Source of the DNA: Janibacter hoylei PVAS-1
Lineage (GTDB): Bacteria > Actinomycetota > Actinomycetes > Actinomycetales > Dermatophilaceae
Assembly (NCBI RefSeq): GCF_000297495.1
Contig: NZ_ALWX01000005.1
Coordinates: 1 to 64,000, forward strand
Reading direction: 5' to 3'
Length of the DNA: 64,000 nt
A program made the translations under genes and the position numbers. The notes beneath the pieces are model-generated. The model saw only the letters and a list, made by a program, of their open reading frames with translations, did no database searches and had not been told where the DNA came from. Shown here one piece after another: positions 59,378-64,000 of the stretch. Within the stretch, counting starts at the first letter, position 1; the number at the start of each line of letters is the position of its first letter.

Positions 59378-60620
59378 CCCACGACGAGACCCTGCTCGAC
59401 CCGATCGAGAGCGCGATCGAGGCGATCGCCGACGGTCGGCCCGTGCTCGTCGTCGACGACGCCGACCGGGAAAACGAGGGCGACATCATCTTCGCCGCCG
59501 ACGCGGCCACCGACGAGCTCATGGGCCTGACGGTGCGCCTGGGCAGCGGGGTCATCTGCGTGGCGATGACCGGCGGTGACCTCGACCGGCTCGCGCTGCC
59601 CCCGATGACGGCCATCAACGAGGACGCCAAGGGCACCGCCTACTCCGTCTCGGTCGACGCCCGCGAGGGAGTGACGACGGGCATCAGCGCCGCCGACCGC
59701 GCGCGGACCGCCCGCCTGCTCGCCGACCCGGCGACGGGGCGGGAGGACCTCGCCCGTCCGGGGCACGTCTTCCCCCCTGCGTGCCCGGGACGGCGGCGTG
59801 CTCGTGCGGCGCGGCCACACCGAGGCGGCAGTCGACCTGTGCCGGCTGGCCGGTCGGACCCCGGCCGGCGTCATCTGCGAAGTCGTCGAGGAGGACGGCT
59901 CGATGTCGCGCCTGCCGCAGCTGCGCCGCCTCGCCGACGAGCGGTGCTGGCCCCTCGTGAGCATCGCCGACCTCGTCGACCTGCGGCGCCGCTCCGAGGC
60001 CCTCGTCGACAGGGTCGTCTCGACCCGACTGCCCACGGCCGCAGGCGAGTTCACCGCCCACGGCTACCGCAGCCAGGTCGACGGCAGCGAGCACGTCGCC
60101 CTCGTCCGCGGCCACGTCTCCGCGGACGTCCCGCTCGTGCGGGTGCACAGCGAGTGCCTGACGGGGGACGTCTTCGGGTCGCTGCGGTGCGACTGCGGGC
60201 CGCAGCTCGAGGCGGCCCAGGCGGCCGTCGTCGGCAGGCCGGCGCGGGGGTCGTCGTCTACGTCCGCGGGCACGAAGGGCGCGGCATCGGCCTCGTCGAC
60301 AAGCTACGGGCCTACGCCGCCCAGGACGAGGGGGCCGACACCGTCGACGCCAATGCCGACCTGGGTCTGCCGGTCGACGCCCGCGACTACACGCACGCCG
60401 CGCAGGTCCTGCGCGACCTGGGCATCACGCGCGCGCGCCTGCTGAGCAACAACCCGGCGAAGGTCGCGGCGCTCACCGCGCTCGGGGTCGAGGTCGTCGA
60501 GCGGGTGCCGCTGCCGCCGAGCGTCACGAGCGACAACCTGCACTACCTGCGCACCAAGCGCGACCGGATGGGACACGACCTGCCGTGTCTGCCGGACCAC
60601 CACGACGAAGGGAGCACGCG

Positions 60621-60624
<4 letters not shown>
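59374..60624 (+). CDS. ribBA: bifunctional DHBP synthase/GTP cyclohydrolase II RibBA (two frame errors)
   Basis: 416 residues in intended frame. DHBP synthase half: [21 protein letters not shown]-like [32 protein letters not shown]6 at 59772-59777 breaks the frame; five C restores [28 protein letters not shown] cyclohydrolase II half: [15 protein letters not shown] (Zn Cys), then a second frame change near 60235 (GTCGGCAGGCC) with a missing base or two extra, before [23 protein letters not shown]. This second one is not in a homopolymer run. Both changes cancel overall. Intact in other actinobacteria. Confidence 0.92.
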
Positions 60625-61092
<468 letters not shown>

Positions 61093-61153
61093 CGCACGCC
61101 ACGTCGGTGCAGGTGCTGACGGCGCACACACCGCGGGGCTAGCCTTGCGCTGC

Positions 61154-61194
61154 AGCGCCGACCCGGTCGATCCCCCTGCTCCCGGGTCGGCGCT
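61154..61194. terminator. bidirectional terminator after ribH
   Basis: AGCGCCGACCCGG (61154-61166) pairs perfectly with CCGGGTCGGCGCT (61182-61194). Lies between ribH and the convergent anti-sigma candidate. Confidence 0.85.
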
Positions 61195-61212
61195 GTCCGC
61201 GCCTGCCGACGG

Positions 61213-62001
61213 TCAGGAGGCGTTGCTCGTCGCGAGCAGGTCGACGTCGCCGAGCGCCGACTGCGCGACCTGGCGCATCTCCTCCGACGTGTAGCTCTTG
61301 CCGTCGAGCTCGGCCACCGTGAGGTACGAGGTCGAGCTGCCCCGCGTCGCCTCGACCCACCAGTAGGTCGCGCCGTCCTCCCCACGGGCGTGCCACGAGC
61401 GGAAGGTCGCCCCTCCGGGCAGGTCCTCGGTGACCCGCTGGGTCACCGAGTAACTCTCCTCGCACAGGGCCACGGCCTGATCGATCGCCTCGGTGGGCGG
61501 CGTCGAGGCGCCGGAGGTCGTCGTCCCGATCCACTGCCCGGAGACGACCCTGCCGTCGTCGAGCGTCGAGACGCGACGGTCCCAGGAGTCCGACTGCGGG
61601 GTCTGGAAGCACTGCCCGTCGGGCTCGGTGCTGCCCTGGGTGCTCGCGACCGGCAGGCCGAGGGCGGCGGACCACTCGTCGGAGTCGAGCATCTGCAGGG
61701 CCGGGTCCCCGGTCGCCGTCGAGGTCGCAGCCGGCGGGGTGCTGCCGACGCCCTCGCGGACGAGGAGGGTGGCGCCGGTGGCGACGAGGGCCGAGGCCGC
61801 GAGCCCCGCGATGACGGTGAAGGACCGGCGACGCCGCCGGCGCAGGTCGCGGGGTGCTCCGCCCGCCGTCGACCGAGCCCGGACGAAGGCGGGCTCGGGC
61901 AGCGGCTCGGCCGCCACGTCGTCCATGAGCGACATGAGGGCGCCGCGCACGCGCGCGTCGTCCTCGGGGCCCCACGGGGTGTCGTCGTGCGCGTCACTCA
62001 T
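61213..62001 (-). CDS. candidate anti-sigma factor / membrane protein with one TM helix
   Basis: 262 residues. Acidic N-terminal cytoplasmic part of about 57 residues (MSDAHDDTPWGPEDDARVRGALMSL), poly-Arg, one TM helix (FTVIAGLAASALVATGATLL), then an extracytoplasmic domain of about 180 residues with two Cys (QCFQTPQSD, ALCEESY). Immediately after the SigE-family sigma gene and overlapping it by 8 nt, a usual place for anti-sigma factors. No zinc anti-sigma HxxxCxxC motif is visible, so the role is an inference. Confidence 0.65.
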   Translation of the reverse strand: MSDAHDDTPWGPEDDARVRGALMSLMDDVAAEPLPEPAFVRARSTAGGAPRDLRRRRRRSFTVIAGLAASALVATGATLLVREGVGSTPPAATSTATGDPALQMLDSDEWSAALGLPVASTQGSTEPDGQCFQTPQSDSWDRRVSTLDDGRVVSGQWIGTTTSGASTPPTEAIDQAVALCEESYSVTQRVTEDLPGGATFRSWHARGEDGATYWWVEATRGSSTSYLTVAELDGKSYTSEEMRQVAQSALGDVDLLATSNAS

Positions 62002-62500
62002 CGGGCTCCTCCTTGTCGCCGAGTGCGGTGGTCAACTGGGCCCTACCGCGGTGCAGACGGGCCTTGATCGTGCCGGGTGGTGACCCGGTCTGTCGGGAGA
62101 TCTCGTCGACGGACAGGTCGGCGAGGTAGTGCAGGGCGAGGGTCTCGCGCACCTCCGGGCCGAGGGTGCGCAGGGCCGCGACGATCGCGACCCGGTCCTC
62201 GCTGGGCTCGCGGGGGGTGCTCGGCTCGCCGTGCCGCTCCATCGCGGTGGTCCGGTTGGTGTCCTTGCGCCATGCGGAGATCGCTATGCGTCGGGCCACG
62301 GTCCGCACCCAGGCGCCCGGCTCGTCCGCGGCTCGTACCTGGTCCCACCGCTGCCATGCCCGGGCGAAGGCCTCCTGGGTGGAGTCCCGCGCCAGCTCGA
62401 GGTCGCCCGTGGAGGCGTACACGAGATGGACGACGCGTTGCGCCGTGGAGCGGTAGAAGTCGTCGAACTCGGCCTCCGCCGAAGCATCGCCTCCCTTCAT
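61994..62500 (-). CDS. SigE-family ECF-type sigma factor
   Basis: 168 residues. Region 2: FDDFYRSTAQRVVHLVYASTGDLELARDSTQEAFARAWQRW; linker; region 4: ALRTLGPEVRETLALHYLADLSVDEISRQTGSPPGTIKARLHRGRAQL. Matches the SigE group of actinobacterial sigma-70 factors (TIGR02983-like). Ribosome site GGAGGGGTG before ATG 62500. Upstream sequence contains an AT-rich patch (GAAAAGATTTCTTCC) that could be part of its promoter. Regulates envelope or other stress genes. Confidence 0.92.
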   Translation of the reverse strand: MKGGDASAEAEFDDFYRSTAQRVVHLVYASTGDLELARDSTQEAFARAWQRWDQVRAADEPGAWVRTVARRIAISAWRKDTNRTTAMERHGEPSTPREPSEDRVAIVAALRTLGPEVRETLALHYLADLSVDEISRQTGSPPGTIKARLHRGRAQLTTALGDKEEPDE

Positions 62501-62611
62501 CACCCCTCCAGACGCACGTCGGGGCACCTCGGTTGCCCCCCGGAAGAAATCTTTTCGTGACCCACGGCTGGCCTCCACCACACACCCGGCCCCGTCGGTG
62601 ACGATGGGGGT

Positions 62612-63776
62612 GTGACGGTGATGGAACTCATCCGGTCGGCCACGACCGGGGACGACGCTACCCGCAGACGACCTGACCTGCGGGCAGCAGCCGCTGGTGC
62701 GCTCACCGCCCTCGCCGGATGGTTCGTCGTCGTCATCGTCGTCCTGCTCGGTGCCCTCGCCGTGCCCCGTGCCACCGCCGGCATCGGTGACGCGCTCGGC
62801 TCGGGCAGTCTGCTCTGGCTCGTGCTCGGTGGCGCCCGCCTCCACCTGGGGGAGGGGCACGCTCGCGCTCACCCCTCTCCTCGGGCCGTTGCTGCTCGTC
62901 CTGCTCGCACGCGCCGGCGCCCGACGCGGCCTGGCCGACGACGCCGACGGCGTGGAGCAGGGCAGCTGGCTGGCCGGCTACGCCGGGGTCGGGGTGCTCA
63001 CGGCACTCCTCGGGCTGCTCTCGCCCGCCGGGCCCGTCCTCGTCAGCCTCGTGCTGCCCGTGCTCGCCGTCCCCGCGCTCGGCCTCCTCCTGGCGCAAGG
63101 CGCCCCCTCGAGGGTCGGGGAGCTGTGGGACCGCGCGCCGGTCTCCGTGCGGCGCGGCCTGCTGCCGGGCGCGAAGGGAGCGGCCCTCCTCCTCGGGCTG
63201 GGCTCGCTCCTCGTCGTCGTCGCGACCCTCGTCCACATCGGCCGGGTCACCCACATCCACGCCGAGCTCGAGACCGGGCTCCTCGGCGGGCTCGCCCTCG
63301 TGCTGCTCCAGGTGATGCTGCTGCCCAACCTCGGCATCTGGGCGCTCTCGCTCGCTGCCGGCCCGGGCTTCTCGACGGCGGGCGGGGCCATGACGACGTG
63401 GTCGAGCGCGGAGGCCGGGCTGCTGCCCATGGTGCCGGTGCTCGCCGCCCAGCCGCAGCCCGGGCCCATGCCGTGGGTCGCCCACCTGCTCGTCCTGCTC
63501 CCGCTCGTCGCCGGAGCCTGGATCGGTCGCGAGACCCTCTCGCGGGTCCCGCGCCTGGCGCCCACGCAGTCCAAGCTGGCGGCAGTCCTCGCGGCCGTGG
63601 TCGTGGCGGCACTGGGTGTCGCGCTGCTCGACGGGCTCGCCGGAGGGTCGCTCGGCGCGATGCGGCTGGCCCACCTCGGCGCGCCGGCCGTCAGCCTCGC
63701 CCTGGTGCTCGTCCTCGAGCTCGCTGCCGGTGCGCTCGTCGTGCTCGCCCGCGACTGGTGGCTCCTGCGGCGCTGA
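62612..63776 (+). CDS. DUF6350-type integral membrane protein (one frameshift)
   Basis: About 387 residues, 8-10 hydrophobic segments. Starts GTG at 62612 with GACGAT 6 nt upstream. First part ALTALAGWFVVVIVVLLGALAVP, GIGDALGSGSLLWLVLGGARLHLG; break in the G5 run at 62848-62852 and one G less gives HLGRGTLALTPLLGPLLLVLLARAG. Tail WLLRR. The layout matches actinobacterial DUF6350 proteins of unknown function, known upstream of purN/purH, though those are outside this window. Confidence 0.7.
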
Positions 63777-63829
63777 GCACCACCCACCGAGCGGTAGCGT
63801 GATCAGCACGTCGTCGGGGAGGTGGGCTC

Positions 63830-64000
63830 GTGGTCCGTCCAGCGCTGGCCCTCGCCCTGACGGCTGTCGTGATCGCCGGCTGCACCCGCACGGACTGGCA
63901 CGAGCCCCCCGCCCGCACCGAGACGGTGACGGCGAGTCCCACGACCGACCCGACGACCACCCGCACCGAGACGGCGGCGACGAGCTCCACGACCGACCCG
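63830..64000 (+). CDS. putative lipoprotein, N-terminal part, cut by window end
   Basis: Open from GTG 63830 to the window end (57 codons). Signal peptide VRPALALALTAVVIAGC with lipidated Cys at about 18. Then a Thr-rich linker in which a 16-residue unit (RTETVTASPTTDPTTT) recurs. GGGGAGGTG precedes the start. Function cannot be read. Confidence 0.65.
   Translation, partial: MVRPALALALTAVVIAGCTRTDWHEPPARTETVTASPTTDPTTTRTETAATSSTTDP

Overview
This 64 kb window is chromosomal DNA from a high-GC actinobacterium. Gene content, GroEL1 type, WhiB, DUF3817, MurT/GatD and many leaderless starts suggest Micrococcales, possibly Intrasporangiaceae or Dermatophilaceae; the family is an inference. The order alr-tsaE-tsaB-rimI-tsaD-groES-groEL1-whiB-guaB-guaB3-choD-guaA matches the Mycobacterium tuberculosis Rv3396c-Rv3433c and Streptomyces SCO4740s-4780s neighbourhoods, so most of the left half is conserved core genome. 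No phage, transposase, CRISPR array, rRNA or tRNA was seen.

Layout. 1-6.7 kb: NAD(P)HX dehydratase tail, aldo/keto reductase, then alr, an alpha/beta hydrolase and the t6A genes tsaE-tsaB-(rimI)-tsaD in one overlapping run. 6.7-11 kb: a palindromic repeat array, a secreted GH3-family lipoprotein, a secreted DUF11-type surface protein and a methyltransferase. 11-13.2 kb: a double-CIRCE promoter with groES-groEL1. 13.4-16.2 kb: PadR regulator plus ABC exporter. 16.2-23.8 kb: serA, a YgeA-like racemase homologue without its cysteines, an S4 protein, WhiB, guaB, a membrane protein, a P1 peptidase and an M19 dipeptidase. 24-33.5 kb: DHA2-type MFS pump, guaB3, a second repeat array, aldehyde dehydrogenase, ChoD-like oxidase, SURF1, DUF3817, guaA. 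33.5-43 kb: acyltransferase, murT-gatD, a flippase-like membrane protein with a PIG-L deacetylase and a divergent glycosyltransferase, NUDIX, a small lectin and a DUF2079 protein. 43-49.5 kb: quinone oxidoreductase, a small DNA-repair group (family 5 uracil-DNA glycosylase, TfoX-N protein, LigD-type polymerase), a GNAT protein, then a Cys-rich leader peptide ahead of cysteine dioxygenase and rhodanese, and an MFS protein. 49.5-57.3 kb: pcrA, an M23 peptidase, a lipase-like hydrolase, sucCD, a GH25 lysozyme. 57.4-61.1 kb: FMN riboswitch and ribD-ribE-ribBA-ribH. 61.2-64 kb: SigE-type sigma factor with candidate anti-sigma factor, a DUF6350-type membrane protein, and the start of a lipoprotein.

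Two cross-cutting features matter for any reader. First, about 20 reading frames, including essential genes (alr, guaA, murT, gatD, ribBA, ribH), are broken, and nearly all are restored by removing one G or C from a run of 3-8 bases. This looks like systematic homopolymer over-calling in the sequence, not real pseudogenes. Coordinates of those genes span the whole intended gene. Second, the heptamer CGAAGGG (either strand) occurs roughly 80 times by eye, several-fold more than base composition predicts. It sits inside genes, forms the arms of several terminators and forms the ends of an intergenic repeat family.

The strongest leads for new biology are the CGAAGGG motif, the two 32-bp-phased palindromic arrays centred on CCTAGG, the leader peptide ahead of cysteine dioxygenase, the cysteine-less YgeA homologue, and the very common leaderless promoter layout (TANNNT, 6-7 nt, start codon).
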